The position numbers and the translations under genes are program-made. The notes beneath the pieces were generated by a model. The model was not told the DNA's origin. It saw only the letters and a list, made by a program, of their open reading frames with translations, and searched no databases. Positions 7,276 to 15,491 of a stretch of DNA of 34,538 nucleotides are shown here, piece after piece. How positions within the stretch are numbered: the first letter of the stretch is position 1; every line of letters starts with the position of its first letter. The DNA is from Candidatus Poribacteria bacterium (lineage in GTDB: Bacteria > Poribacteria > WGA-4E > WGA-3G), in NCBI GenBank assembly GCA_009839745.1, contig VXPE01000070.1, forward strand, positions 88,445-122,982, in the 5' to 3' direction.

Positions 7276-8181
7276 ATGGTGGATCTATTTACAGGGGGAA
7301 TTGCCCTTGTTGTCCTAATTTTTGTTATCGTGTTCTTTTGGTTCGTCCCCATTGGATTGTGGATTGCCGCTGTTGCAGCGGGTGTCCCGCTCCGAATTTT
7401 TGACTTGATCGGGATGCGCCTCAGACGCGTGAACCCCAATGTTATTGTGAAGGGATTAATCAGTGCACACAAGGCTGGATTGAAAGTCGTGACGGCTGAA
7501 TTAGAGGCGCATTACCTTGCGGGCGGTAACGTCCTCAATGTTGTCAGTGCGCTCATCGCCGCAGATAAAGCGAGAATTGCGTTAAATTTTCAACGCTCGG
7601 CTGCTATAGACTTGGCTGGACGGGATGTCTTTGAGGCAGTTCAGGTCAGCGTCAATCCACGCGTGATCACGACTCCGAAAATCAGTGCGCTCGCTTTAGA
7701 TGGCGTTGAATTGATAGCCACCGTGCGTATTACAGTGCGCACGAACATCAATCGGCTGGTTGGCGGTGCGGGTGAAGAAACGATTATCGCGCGTGTCGGT
7801 GAAGGGATTATCAGCGCAATCGGTGCCTCTGAAACTTATGAAGATGTGCTTGAAAACCCAGACATTATCTCGAAAACGGTGCTTGACCGTGGCCTCGATG
7901 CTGGGACCGCTTTTGAAATCCTTTCCATTGATATCGCTGACGTCAACGTTGGCAAAAATATCGGTGCGGAACTCCAAGCCGAGCAAGCCGAGGCAGACTT
8001 GGTCGTCGCACAAGCAAAGGCAGAAGAGCGGCGTGCTATGGCAGTCGCTCGGAAGCAAGAGATGACCGCAGGTGTCCAAGAGATGCGTGCGAAAGTTGTT
8101 GAAGCGGAAGCGCAAGTCCCGCGTTCCTTGGCAAATGCGTTCCGTGAAGGAAACTTGAACGTTAATACGGAGGAATCGTAA
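7276..8181 (+). CDS. floA: FloA-type flotillin-like protein, first copy
   Basis: FloA proteins scaffold functional membrane microdomains at the inner membrane. The N-terminal hydrophobic hairpin (about residues 8-40, [17 protein letters not shown]) and the segment [15 protein letters not shown] are diagnostic. An SPFH-like region follows (about 45-215, with [19 protein letters not shown]), then an Ala/Glu-rich coiled coil (about 225-285). At 301 residues it is about 30 shorter than typical FloA, missing part of the C-terminal tail. Strong AGGAGG site. It is clearly paralogous to the next gene, 3 nt away, so a tandem duplication is likely; the two may form mixed oligomers. Confidence 0.9.
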   Translation: MVDLFTGGIALVVLIFVIVFFWFVPIGLWIAAVAAGVPLRIFDLIGMRLRRVNPNVIVKGLISAHKAGLKVVTAELEAHYLAGGNVLNVVSALIAADKARIALNFQRSAAIDLAGRDVFEAVQVSVNPRVITTPKISALALDGVELIATVRITVRTNINRLVGGAGEETIIARVGEGIISAIGASETYEDVLENPDIISKTVLDRGLDAGTAFEILSIDIADVNVGKNIGAELQAEQAEADLVVAQAKAEERRAMAVARKQEMTAGVQEMRAKVVEAEAQVPRSLANAFREGNLNVNTEES

Positions 8182-8183
8182 AC

Positions 8184-9215
8184 ATGGCACCAACAATGGT
8201 AGCAATTATTGCTGTCCTGCTTATCCTGTTTATCATTATTATTAGTTGGCTGGTTCCGATCGGTCTTTGGATTACTGCCATTGCCGCCGGTGTGAAGGTT
8301 GGGATTTTTGATCTCGTTGCGATGCGTTTACGGCGTGTCCCCCCCGCGGCGATTGTAGAACCTCAGATCAACGCAACGAAAGCAGGCTTAAATCTATCGC
8401 TGGACGATCTGGAAGCCCATTTCCTTGCTGGCGGGCGCGTTGCGAGTGTCGTATCGGCACTGATTGCCGCGGATAAAGCCAACATAGATCTCGGTTTCGC
8501 GCAGGCTGCCGCAATTGATCTTGCGGGTCGAGATGTCTTGCAAGCCGTTCAAGTTAGCGTTACGCCTGAGATTATAGACATTCCCAGTAGAGATGATCCG
8601 AGTATCGGTATTACGGCTGTCGCCCGTGACGGTATCCAGTTAATCGTGAAAGCGCGTGTTACGGTGAGAGCCGATATTGACCGACTCGTCGGGGGTGCGA
8701 CTGAAGATACAATCCGTGCGAGGGTTGGCGAAGGGATTATCACGACGATCGGTTCATCAGGGAGCCACAAGCAAGTCTTGGAAAACCCGGTGCTCATCTC
8801 AGAGACGGTGCTCGCAAAGGGCTTAGCTGCGGGAACTGCTTTTGAAATTTTGTCTATCGACATCGCCGATATAAATGTCGGTGAGAATGTCGGCGCGAAA
8901 TTACAGACCGACCAGGCACAGGCTGAACTCAAGATCGCACGTGCGAAAGCCGAAGAACTTCGCGCACGCGCACAAGCGGAAGAGGAAGAGAATAAAGCGT
9001 TGGTCGAAGAGATGACCGTCAAGCTGATTGAGGCAGAAGCGGAGGTACCACTTGCCATCTCGGACACCTTTGATTCCCAGCGGATGAGCGTGATGACGTA
9101 TTATGAACTCCGTAATATCCTTGCGGATACAGAGATGCGTCAATCCATCGCTTCACCCGGTGGCACGCAAGAGATAGACACAACGCGGTCTGCACACTCA
9201 CTCGGATTTTCGTAA
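8184..9215 (+). CDS. floA: FloA-type flotillin-like protein, second copy
   Basis: A 343-residue paralogue of the preceding gene with the same order: N-terminal membrane hairpin (about 8-42, [16 protein letters not shown]), [10 protein letters not shown], an SPFH-like region (about 50-240) and an Ala/Glu-rich coiled coil (about 250-295). It keeps a C-terminal tail (about 296-343) that the first copy lacks, and a small insertion around residues 130-145 ([11 protein letters not shown]). A GGAGG site in the end of the previous gene precedes the ATG. The full tail suggests this is the ancestral-type copy and the first is derived, though the direction of duplication is inference. Likely forms detergent-resistant scaffolds with the NfeD proteins encoded upstream. 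Confidence 0.9.
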   Translation: MAPTMVAIIAVLLILFIIIISWLVPIGLWITAIAAGVKVGIFDLVAMRLRRVPPAAIVEPQINATKAGLNLSLDDLEAHFLAGGRVASVVSALIAADKANIDLGFAQAAAIDLAGRDVLQAVQVSVTPEIIDIPSRDDPSIGITAVARDGIQLIVKARVTVRADIDRLVGGATEDTIRARVGEGIITTIGSSGSHKQVLENPVLISETVLAKGLAAGTAFEILSIDIADINVGENVGAKLQTDQAQAELKIARAKAEELRARAQAEEEENKALVEEMTVKLIEAEAEVPLAISDTFDSQRMSVMTYYELRNILADTEMRQSIASPGGTQEIDTTRSAHSLGFS

Positions 9216-9324
9216 AAGGGTTATCAGTTGTCAGTCGTCGGGAAGTTTTAAAGTCTCTGTAGAGTTGCGAAGTGTTCTAAAGTTGTCAATACCTTTACGG
9301 ATTTTAGCACACTTTTTAGAAAAA

Positions 9325-9417
9325 GCGCGTAGCTTGAAACGAAGTGGAAAGCGGGTATACGGAAAGCAACATTAAAACCCTATGCCCACTCACCGAACCG
9401 CAAGGAAAAATTAAAAA
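9325..9417 (+). repeat. Gene-start repeat, copy 3 (full length)
   Basis: Box A stem GCTT (9332-9335) and AAGC (9349-9352) encloses GAAACGAAGTGGA. An outer CGTA/TACG helix can also form (9328-9331 with 9357-9360). Box B (ACCGAACCGCAAGG plus A-rich tail) at 9392-9417 ends exactly at the ATG at 9418. Stem GCTT/AAGC replaces GCCC/GGGC of other copies, a double compensatory change. Confidence 0.8.
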
Positions 9418-9888
9418 ATGGAAAGTATCATTCAGATGCTGGCACCGCTGATTATCGTGATCCTGATCTCTATCTTGAGCAATGCGCGTCGACGGAAAGC
9501 ACAACAACGGGATGCGGAGAGAAAAGGGGGCGAGCGTGCGATGTCGGAGAGCGACGATACACCCCCGCCTTTCATGGAAGACTTTCCGTTTGAGACACAA
9601 CTGGAGCAGATGATTCTGCAGGAGGACGAAAAAGAGGAGACCTCGCCCGTGGTTGCCGAAGAGCCAGCGCGTCCTGAAGCAGAACAGTCTGGTCCGGTCG
9701 TCGAAGAACCGCAACCACAACCGCCGCCAGTGCCTGTGGAATCCCCGACCAGAATTCGGTCCGTCCCCGGGACATCCCTGCTGAACTTATCGCCGCAAAC
9801 TTTTCGTCAAGGCATTATTCTTTCAGAGATCCTGGGTCGTCCGAAATCACGCCGAACAAGCCAACGGTCAGCCACCAACCGTCAGTGA
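9418..9888 (+). CDS. Membrane-anchored small protein with acidic/proline-rich linker
   Basis: The 156-residue product has one N-terminal membrane helix (about 4-20, IIQMLAPLIIVILISIL), a basic stop-transfer segment (ARRRKAQQR), a low-complexity acidic and proline-rich linker (about 40-112, including QPQPPPVPVE) and a conserved-looking C-terminal element, TFRQGIILSEILGRPKS (about 128-144). I know this C-terminal motif from short hypothetical proteins of several bacterial phyla but know no function for it. It follows the flotillin genes on the same strand with its own repeat leader, so it may be part of the microdomain operon; that is inference. Confidence 0.65.
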   Translation: MESIIQMLAPLIIVILISILSNARRRKAQQRDAERKGGERAMSESDDTPPPFMEDFPFETQLEQMILQEDEKEETSPVVAEEPARPEAEQSGPVVEEPQPQPPPVPVESPTRIRSVPGTSLLNLSPQTFRQGIILSEILGRPKSRRTSQRSATNRQ

Positions 9889-9906
9889 CAAGGAAAAATT
9901 AAAAAA
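9889..9906 (+). repeat. Box B 3' half, solitary
   Basis: CAAGGAAAAATTAAAAAA follows the TGA stop of the preceding gene directly. Upstream, AACCG at 9877-9881 is separated from CAAGG by seven bases, as if a box B had been split by a short insertion that contains the stop codon. Confidence 0.5.
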
Positions 9907-9913
9907 CCGGAAC

Positions 9914-10005
9914 GCGCACCTCGTAATGAAATGGAGAGTGGATATACGGAAAGGCACCCCAAATGCCAAAACCTGCCTCACTGAACCGCAAGGAAAAATT
10001 AAAAA
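9914..10005 (+). repeat. Gene-start repeat, copy 4 (overlaps amidase gene)
   Basis: The box A loop GTAATGAAATGGA (9923-9935) is flanked by CTC and GAG (3 bp). GGATATACGGAAAGGC follows, and its GGAAAGG is the ribosome binding site for the ATG at 9963. Box B (CTGAACCGCAAGG plus tail, 9981-10005) lies inside the reading frame and encodes residues LNRKEKLK. Confidence 0.75.
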
Positions 10006-12140
10006 TCCTTTTGATTTTTCTGTTGTTTGTGGGTTGTTCTCAACGCCAGACCCCTGTGGAACAGCAGGCTTCATTTCACTTTGAACCTCCCCCTTATACC
10101 CGGCATCTCAAAGGTTTCAAAATTTGTTTGGACCCCGGACACGGCGGACAAGCGCACGTCCCAGATTACAAACGGGGTCCCACAGGCGTTCGCGAAGCCG
10201 AGGCGAACCTACGGGTCGCACTCTATCTACGCGAGATGTTACAGAAAGTCGGGGCTACCGTCGTCATGACGCGCGTTGACGATTCCTATGTGAGTCTGTC
10301 GAGGCGGAGTGAAATTGCCAACGAAAATAGTGCCGATTTTTTCATCTCGCTGCACCATAACGGGATTGATAATCCGAAAGTTAACTATACCTCTACTTGG
10401 TATCATGGCGATGCGGATGACTCACGCCAGAGTCTCGACCTTGCTCGGTATGTCCAGCAGGGAGTCTCAGACGCACTCCAATTGCCCACTTCTCCTGCAT
10501 CGGGACTTTATTCGGATAAATTAATAACGACTTCCGGTTTTGGGGTCCTGCGACTGACAGAATGTCCAGCAGTGTTATGTGAGGCATCTTTTCTCTCGAA
10601 CCCAGAAGAAGAAGTAAGATTGCAAAAGGACGACTATCTGAGAAGGGAAGCCTACGGCTACTTTCTTGGGATTGCCCGTTATGTTGAAGGCGGGTTTCCG
10701 AAAGGTGTTCTGGTCGATCCGCAACACGCCTCCGTCATCCAAACGAAAACGCCGCGCCTCCAGATTCAGGTGATGGACGGACTCCATGAGCGGGGGGCGT
10801 GGATGCTCAAACGTCAACAGGTCTTCACGGACTCCATCCGTGTCAAGATTGATAATGTGGATGTCCCCTATTCCTACGACCGCGGGACAGATCTGATTAC
10901 TGTCTCCCTTGATAAACCCTTATCGAACGGTGTGCATCTTGTCCAGACTGACTTAGTGAACTATTATGGGAATCACAGTCTCCCCGCGCCGCAATGGTTT
11001 AAGGTGGCACCGCCTGCTGCGGTATTGGACCTCACGGCGTGGACAGATACCCTCCCTGCTGAGGGAAAAAGTTACGTCGGTATCTCTGTAACTACACGGG
11101 ACAATGAGGGAATGCCAATTGCTGACGACGAACCGATCTACGCACAAACATCAAACGGGACGCTCGCAGCGGATCATCGACTCTCAAAGGACGGTTCAGC
11201 ACAGTTTTATCTATACGCGCCCGATGCGCCGGGCACAGCAACGGTGGAAGTCTCATATCAACAGACCCGTCAGTCGTTGACGATTCACTTCGCGAACATT
11301 GATGGCGCGATTGTGCAAGGACAGGTTTCTGATGCAGACTCCGGAAAACCGATCCAAGATGTAGAATTACGAACCGATTCAGGATTGACGACGACTACAG
11401 ATGCCGAGGGACACTTTTTTATTCTAACAGGTTCCGAATCAAAGGATTTTGGCGAAACGACGCTTTACATTTCCGTAGGGGTTGGGGCACCCAACCCCTA
11501 CTATCCCAACAAACACAGGATTCACATCCGACCGAATCAAGCAACAATTGTTGATGTCGGACTTCACCCGATTGCAGAAGGGGCGTTTGCTTCGACCGTC
11601 ATCGTTCTCGATTCAAAAACGGATACGCCTGAGACCCAAGAACTTCTCACAACGTTGGAAAAGATGTTGAAACTCGCTGGGGCAAAGGTTTATAATATTT
11701 ATACTGCTAAGTCAAAAATGCCTGTGCAAAAACGGATAGAGAAGGTTAACGCCATCAAGGAGAGCGGATACTATTTGCAAATTAATCACGCGGAATGGGA
11801 TAAGGAACAACCCATTGTGGTAGCGGCACACTACCGAGGCAATCAGGGGACAGAGACGTTTCTAAAGCGGATACTTGAACAGTTCAACAGGAGTCTCTAT
11901 GAGACCCCGATTGTTACCCTTCAAGACAGAACAACCCCTGAAATTCAGCAGACGAACAAAATGGCGATGACACTTGAAATCAAATCCTTGAATCATCCGA
12001 ATGCTTCCACCGTTTCGGAAGTGCATGCGATCTTTTTCGGGGCATGGGCTTTCCTGAAGAGTGATGGAGAAATTCCGATAGAAAGACAAAAGCGGTTTAT
12101 GGCATACTTAAAAGAGAGGCAAGCGTCTTCTTCTAATTAG
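9963..12140 (+). CDS. Lipoprotein N-acetylmuramoyl-L-alanine amidase with degenerate second amidase domain
   Basis: This is a zinc amidase (Amidase_3) that should cut the MurNAc-L-Ala bond of peptidoglycan in the periplasm. The N-terminus is a lipoprotein signal: basic NRKEKLK, hydrophobic core, lipobox LFVG-Cys25. The catalytic domain (about 52-243) has zinc ligands His60 (DPGHGG), Glu78 and His131 (SLHHN), and catalytic Glu207 (VLCEASFLSNPE). Beta-rich regions follow: about 255-345, an invasin/Big-like domain about 350-445 and a carboxypeptidase-regulatory-like domain about 447-520. The C-terminal part (about 542-712) resembles a second amidase fold keeping His609 and Glu672 but lacking DPGH. 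A 27-nt perfect hairpin is embedded in the coding sequence. The 725 residues are about twice the size of simple amidases. A dipeptide epimerase follows, fitting murein peptide recycling. Confidence 0.88.
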   Translation: MPKPASLNRKEKLKILLIFLLFVGCSQRQTPVEQQASFHFEPPPYTRHLKGFKICLDPGHGGQAHVPDYKRGPTGVREAEANLRVALYLREMLQKVGATVVMTRVDDSYVSLSRRSEIANENSADFFISLHHNGIDNPKVNYTSTWYHGDADDSRQSLDLARYVQQGVSDALQLPTSPASGLYSDKLITTSGFGVLRLTECPAVLCEASFLSNPEEEVRLQKDDYLRREAYGYFLGIARYVEGGFPKGVLVDPQHASVIQTKTPRLQIQVMDGLHERGAWMLKRQQVFTDSIRVKIDNVDVPYSYDRGTDLITVSLDKPLSNGVHLVQTDLVNYYGNHSLPAPQWFKVAPPAAVLDLTAWTDTLPAEGKSYVGISVTTRDNEGMPIADDEPIYAQTSNGTLAADHRLSKDGSAQFYLYAPDAPGTATVEVSYQQTRQSLTIHFANIDGAIVQGQVSDADSGKPIQDVELRTDSGLTTTTDAEGHFFILTGSESKDFGETTLYISVGVGAPNPYYPNKHRIHIRPNQATIVDVGLHPIAEGAFASTVIVLDSKTDTPETQELLTTLEKMLKLAGAKVYNIYTAKSKMPVQKRIEKVNAIKESGYYLQINHAEWDKEQPIVVAAHYRGNQGTETFLKRILEQFNRSLYETPIVTLQDRTTPEIQQTNKMAMTLEIKSLNHPNASTVSEVHAIFFGAWAFLKSDGEIPIERQKRFMAYLKERQASSSN
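11475..11501. repeat. 27-nt perfect hairpin inside the amidase gene
   Basis: GTAGGGGTTGGG (11475-11486), loop GCA and CCCAACCCCTAC (11490-11501) form a 12-bp perfect stem. It is translated in frame as part of VGVGAPNPYY at the edge of the regulatory-like beta domain. Its length is nine codons, as expected for an inserted palindromic repeat tolerated in a loop. Confidence 0.7.
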
Positions 12141-12146
12141 ATGAAA

Positions 12147-12238
12147 GCGCGTAGCCCGTAATGAAATGGAGGGCGGATATACGGAGAGGCGCATGACATA
12201 CCGAACCCACTTTACCGAACCGCAAGGTATAATTAAAA
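12147..12238 (+). repeat. Gene-start repeat, copy 5 (overlaps epimerase gene)
   Basis: Box A stem GCCC (12154-12157) and GGGC (12171-12174) encloses GTAATGAAATGGA, with the outer CGTA/TACG helix present. GGATATACGGAGAGGC supplies the ribosome binding site GGAGAGG for the ATG at 12193. Box B (ACCGAACCGCAAGG plus TATAATTAAAA, 12214-12238) lies inside the reading frame as TEPQGIIK, a different frame from the one used in the amidase gene. Confidence 0.8.
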
Positions 12239-13242
12239 CTAACATCACAGATTTACAACTCCAGCATCCGTTCAAGATTGCGCGTCGTGCGACAGACGCG
12301 TTCCGACAAGTGATTTCTGTAGAGATTGATGGTGGCATCGGTGAAGCGGCACCCGCTCGGTTGTATGGTGAAACCGTTCAGACGGTGCGTGTCGCGTTGG
12401 AAATTATCGCACCGTCACTTCCCAAAGACCTCGATGCGATTCACGATGTGATGGAGACGGTTGAAGCAAGGCTTGGCGGCAATTACGCAGCAAAGTCCGC
12501 CATTGATATGGCACTTCATGATCGACTCGGTAAAAAACTTGGCGTTCCGCTCTATCAACTCTGGGGGCTCAACCCGAATAAGACCCCTTGCACATCGTTT
12601 ACGATTGGACTGGATGAACCCGAAGTAATGGCAGAGAAGACCCGACATGCTGAAGCGTATCCGATCCTGAAAGTCAAACTCGGTACGCCGCAGGATATTG
12701 AGATAATTCAGAAACTCCGCGAGGTCACGGATAAGCCCATCTATGTTGATGCGAATACAGCATGGACACCGAAGGAGGCTGTTCGCAAGATTCGTGAGCT
12801 TGCCGGTTATGGTGTTGAATTGATAGAACAACCGACGAAACCGAATGATCTGGCAGGACTCAAGTTTGTCCACGAACACTCTGAACTGCCGATTATCGCC
12901 GATGAAAGCGTCAAGCGCGCAAGTGATATTCCGATTCTCGCTGAGTGTGTTGACGGTATCAATATCAAACTCGTCAAATGTGGTGGATTGCTTGAGGCAC
13001 ATCGAATGATAAGTGTTGCCCGCGCCCACGGTTTGCTGGTCATGATTGGTTGCATGATAGAGAGTTCGCTCGGCATCACCGCCGCTGCACACTTGACACC
13101 CCTCGTAGACTATGCCGATCTGGACGGTCATCTGCTCATTGCGAACGATCCCTACACGGGTGTAAGTCTTGATAAGGGTAAATTGATACCACCAAACCGC
13201 CCTGGCATCGGGATTATTTATAAGCAGGAAAGCAGCTCATAG
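12193..13242 (+). CDS. Enolase-superfamily dipeptide epimerase (L-Ala-D/L-Glu epimerase-like)
   Basis: These cytosolic enzymes of the MLE subgroup epimerise L-Ala-D-Glu during murein peptide recycling. Using the ATG at 12193 the product has 349 residues; it has a GGAGAGG site, and a longer frame from 12166 would translate the repeat hairpin. The capping domain is about 15-120 and the barrel about 130-330. Catalytic Lys160/Lys162 (KVK), metal ligands Asp186 (VDAN), Glu212 (IEQP) and Asp237 (ADES), and the second acid/base Lys259 (NIKLVK) are all visible. The first 15 or so residues derive from the repeat and precede the usual start of the family. Adjacent murein amidase supports a cell-wall peptide substrate. 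Other dipeptide epimerases with different specificity cannot be excluded. Confidence 0.85.
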   Translation: MTYRTHFTEPQGIIKTNITDLQLQHPFKIARRATDAFRQVISVEIDGGIGEAAPARLYGETVQTVRVALEIIAPSLPKDLDAIHDVMETVEARLGGNYAAKSAIDMALHDRLGKKLGVPLYQLWGLNPNKTPCTSFTIGLDEPEVMAEKTRHAEAYPILKVKLGTPQDIEIIQKLREVTDKPIYVDANTAWTPKEAVRKIRELAGYGVELIEQPTKPNDLAGLKFVHEHSELPIIADESVKRASDIPILAECVDGINIKLVKCGGLLEAHRMISVARAHGLLVMIGCMIESSLGITAAAHLTPLVDYADLDGHLLIANDPYTGVSLDKGKLIPPNRPGIGIIYKQESSS

Positions 13243-13326
13243 TTAAAAAATTCCAATTCAAATTTGGTGTCTGCTCCTCTTTTAATTCGTTACAAATTTC
13301 CAAAAACGCTGCGATTAACCAAAAAC

Positions 13327-13374
13327 CTGCCTGAAACGAAGTGGAAGGCAGCCCAGGAGGCCACAGTTAAAAAG
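13327..13374 (+). repeat. Gene-start repeat, subtype II (SDR gene)
   Basis: Stem CTGCCT (13327-13332) and AGGCAG (13346-13351), 6 bp, encloses the loop GAAACGAAGTGGA. CCCAGGAGGCCA and CAGTTAAAAAG then lead to the ATG at 13375, with GGAGG as ribosome binding site 14 nt upstream. No box B precedes the start; a weak box-B-like AGAACCGCAATG lies just inside the gene. Confidence 0.75.
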
Positions 13375-14088
13375 ATGACAAAACAGAACCGCAATGTTCT
13401 CATCACCGGCGGCACAGGTATATTAGGGAGTGCCGTCACCAAAGCCTATCTCGCCCAAGGTGACAGTGTTGCTGTCACATATCTATTTGAAGATGAAGTT
13501 GACCGCTTCAAAGAATACAATCCTGAGATTAGCGAAGACGTTACTTTCTTGTTCGCGAACGTTACCGAGGAAGCCGAGGTCCAGAAGACCGTTCAGGAAT
13601 TTTTATCCAAATTCGGTTCACTGGATGTATTGGTGAATATCGTTGGCGGGTTTGTCGGTGGGATCCCCACTGCGGAACTTGAAGAGAATAGATGGGATTT
13701 TATGATGAACCTCAACCTCAAATCGGTGTTCCTGTGTTGCAAGACAGTCATACCACACATGACGGAACGCGGTTATGGCAAGATTATCAACGTTTCCGCA
13801 CGCGCTGGATTGAAAGGTGAGGCGGGATTGAGTGCGTATTGCGTCTCTAAAGGCGGTGTCCGCACCTTGACCGAGTCGTTGGCGGCTGAGGTGATGGATT
13901 CGGGGGTAAACGTCAATGCCATTATGCCGAGCGTGATGGACACCCCCGCGAATCGTGAATCCATGCCGGACGAGGAGCACGACCGGTGGGTATCCCCTAC
14001 CGATGTCGCCAAGGTAATATGTTTCCTGACTTCCGACGATGCTGCCGTCATCAACGGTGCTGCGATCCCTGTTTACGGCAGAGCCTAA
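13375..14088 (+). CDS. Short-chain dehydrogenase/reductase
   Basis: A classical SDR of 237 residues from the ATG at 13375; an upstream extension to 13264 would translate the repeat hairpin and is not credible. The Rossmann motif TGGTGILG is at 11-18, the NAG-equivalent NIVGG at 88-92, and the catalytic set is Asn114, Ser141, Tyr155 and Lys159 (YCVSK). It should reduce or oxidise a carbonyl/alcohol with NAD(P)(H); the residues after the second strand do not give a clear cofactor preference. It resembles 3-oxoacyl-ACP reductase-type SDRs, but the substrate cannot be told. It may be co-transcribed with the epimerase 130 nt upstream, and ends 3 nt from the stop of the convergent sulfatase. Confidence 0.85.
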   Translation: MTKQNRNVLITGGTGILGSAVTKAYLAQGDSVAVTYLFEDEVDRFKEYNPEISEDVTFLFANVTEEAEVQKTVQEFLSKFGSLDVLVNIVGGFVGGIPTAELEENRWDFMMNLNLKSVFLCCKTVIPHMTERGYGKIINVSARAGLKGEAGLSAYCVSKGGVRTLTESLAAEVMDSGVNVNAIMPSVMDTPANRESMPDEEHDRWVSPTDVAKVICFLTSDDAAVINGAAIPVYGRA

Positions 14089-14091
14089 TTT

Positions 14092-15489
14092 TTATCGAAA
14101 CGGCTCTTTAAGTTGCGTCTGCATGAGTCTTTCTAAAATTTGCAGGCGCAACGCCGTTTCAATATCCGCAACTTCAGGTCTACCGACGAGGTTCTGTATC
14201 TCATTCGGGTCGTTTTGGACATCAAATAAAAGGTAAACTTCGCCATTAGCATTGAGAGCCGCCTTCCATTCCTTGCTGAGTAACATAATCTCGCCTTCTA
14301 TCTCGGACATTGCGAAGTCGCGATGTGTCGCTTCAGGTTGCGTCAATACCGGACACAACGATTTCCCGAATTGACGATGCCCTAACTCACCACCTACCAA
14401 TTCAACAAGCGTAGGACCAATGTCAATCCATTCGACTGGACTCTCACAAATTGTCCCTGTGGGCGGGGTTTGTAACCTTGATGTATCAGGCGTTCGGACG
14501 AGTAGCGGGATCCGAACGGCACCGTTGAGGAAGTTGCTCTTATAGATGAGTCCATAGTCTCCGTTCATTTCACCGTGGTCGGAGGTGTGGACAATGATTG
14601 TGTTTTCGAGTTCGCCGCGTGCCTCGATTGCGTCAAGAATCTCGCCGATCTGATCATCAATGAGCGTTACGTTGCCGGCGTAATTCGCTCGGAGTCTTCC
14701 GACTTCGCCGGGTTCAAACGTCGGGTTCACCCGCTGCATAAGCCTGTCCAAATGTCCTGTGGGACGTTTTTCCGCAAATGGACGCGGGATCGCTGGCGGC
14801 ATGTCCGTAGGATCGTACATGCTGGCATAAGGTTCAGGCGTATCCCACGGTTCATGCGGTCCCCCGAAACTCACCCAACAACACCAAGGTTCCTCCCGTT
14901 CATAGTTCTGGAGGTATTGCTTCGCTTGTTGTCCGACATAGACATCGGCGTAGTCCTCAAGTCCAAGCGTCGAAGCGCGGACGAGATGCGGTTTCGTGCT
15001 GAACCGCTCACGATAATCGGCGCGGTACCCCTCCCATACCCCCTTTTCTTCCCACATAGCCGTCATGTGGGACAGCACATTCGCGCTTGCCCGCGGTCCA
15101 CCGATTTCGTTCACATCGTCCAATCCATAAGCGTTCATTAAACCTTCGTGTTCGCGTAGATCGCCGTTGTGTGGGTGGAGGTGCGTCTTACCGAAAAGAC
15201 TTGTCCGATAGCCCGCATCACGCACGGCTTGCATCCATGTCGGGGTTTCGGCAGGCATCTGGTGATTCATGTTGTTCCAGACGTGGGTGTTATGCGGATA
15301 TAAACCTGTTGCCAGACTGAGGCGCGTAGGGATACAGACGGGTGATGTGGTGACACAGTTCGTGAATCGGATACCTTCACTGGCAATCCGATCCAAATGT
15401 GGGGTCTGGACCCAATCACCACTGCAACTCATCGCGTCCCAACGCTGTTGGTCTGTCATGAGAAAAAGGATGTTCGGGGTGGTTTCCAT
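14092..15489 (-). CDS. Sulfatase, type I (formylglycine)
   Basis: The 465-residue protein is an arylsulfatase-type enzyme hydrolysing sulfate esters with a formylglycine nucleophile. The modification motif is C-I-P-T-R at 52-56 (PVCIPTRLSLATG), Asp13 of MTDQQR is a calcium ligand, and the HTSDHGEMNGDYGL region carries the second metal Asp and His. There is no signal peptide, so it is predicted cytosolic, or the substrate is imported. A maturase (FGE or anSME) is not in the window. The start has a GAGG site 8 nt upstream and lies 2 nt after the stop of the TIM-barrel gene, so both form one operon. Sulfated polysaccharide or sulfated sugar catabolism is the likely context. Phosphonate monoester hydrolases share this fold. 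Confidence 0.88.
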   Translation of the reverse strand: METTPNILFLMTDQQRWDAMSCSGDWVQTPHLDRIASEGIRFTNCVTTSPVCIPTRLSLATGLYPHNTHVWNNMNHQMPAETPTWMQAVRDAGYRTSLFGKTHLHPHNGDLREHEGLMNAYGLDDVNEIGGPRASANVLSHMTAMWEEKGVWEGYRADYRERFSTKPHLVRASTLGLEDYADVYVGQQAKQYLQNYEREEPWCCWVSFGGPHEPWDTPEPYASMYDPTDMPPAIPRPFAEKRPTGHLDRLMQRVNPTFEPGEVGRLRANYAGNVTLIDDQIGEILDAIEARGELENTIIVHTSDHGEMNGDYGLIYKSNFLNGAVRIPLLVRTPDTSRLQTPPTGTICESPVEWIDIGPTLVELVGGELGHRQFGKSLCPVLTQPEATHRDFAMSEIEGEIMLLSKEWKAALNANGEVYLLFDVQNDPNEIQNLVGRPEVADIETALRLQILERLMQTQLKEPFR

Positions 15490-15491
15490 CG

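Noticed and set aside
8549-9067. Minus-strand 172-codon ORF opposite the second flotillin gene
   Set aside because: Its Ser/Ala-rich low-complexity translation mirrors the coiled-coil codons of the flotillin gene on the other strand.
12214-12238. TATAAT inside box B as a -10 promoter element
   Set aside because: No -35 box lies 16-18 bp upstream, several copies read GGAAAAATT instead, and the box ends at or beyond the start codon, so it fits a ribosome binding site better than a promoter.
13264-13374. N-terminal extension of the SDR protein
   Set aside because: The extra 37 codons are the translated repeat hairpin; the SDR Rossmann motif begins normally after the ATG at 13375.
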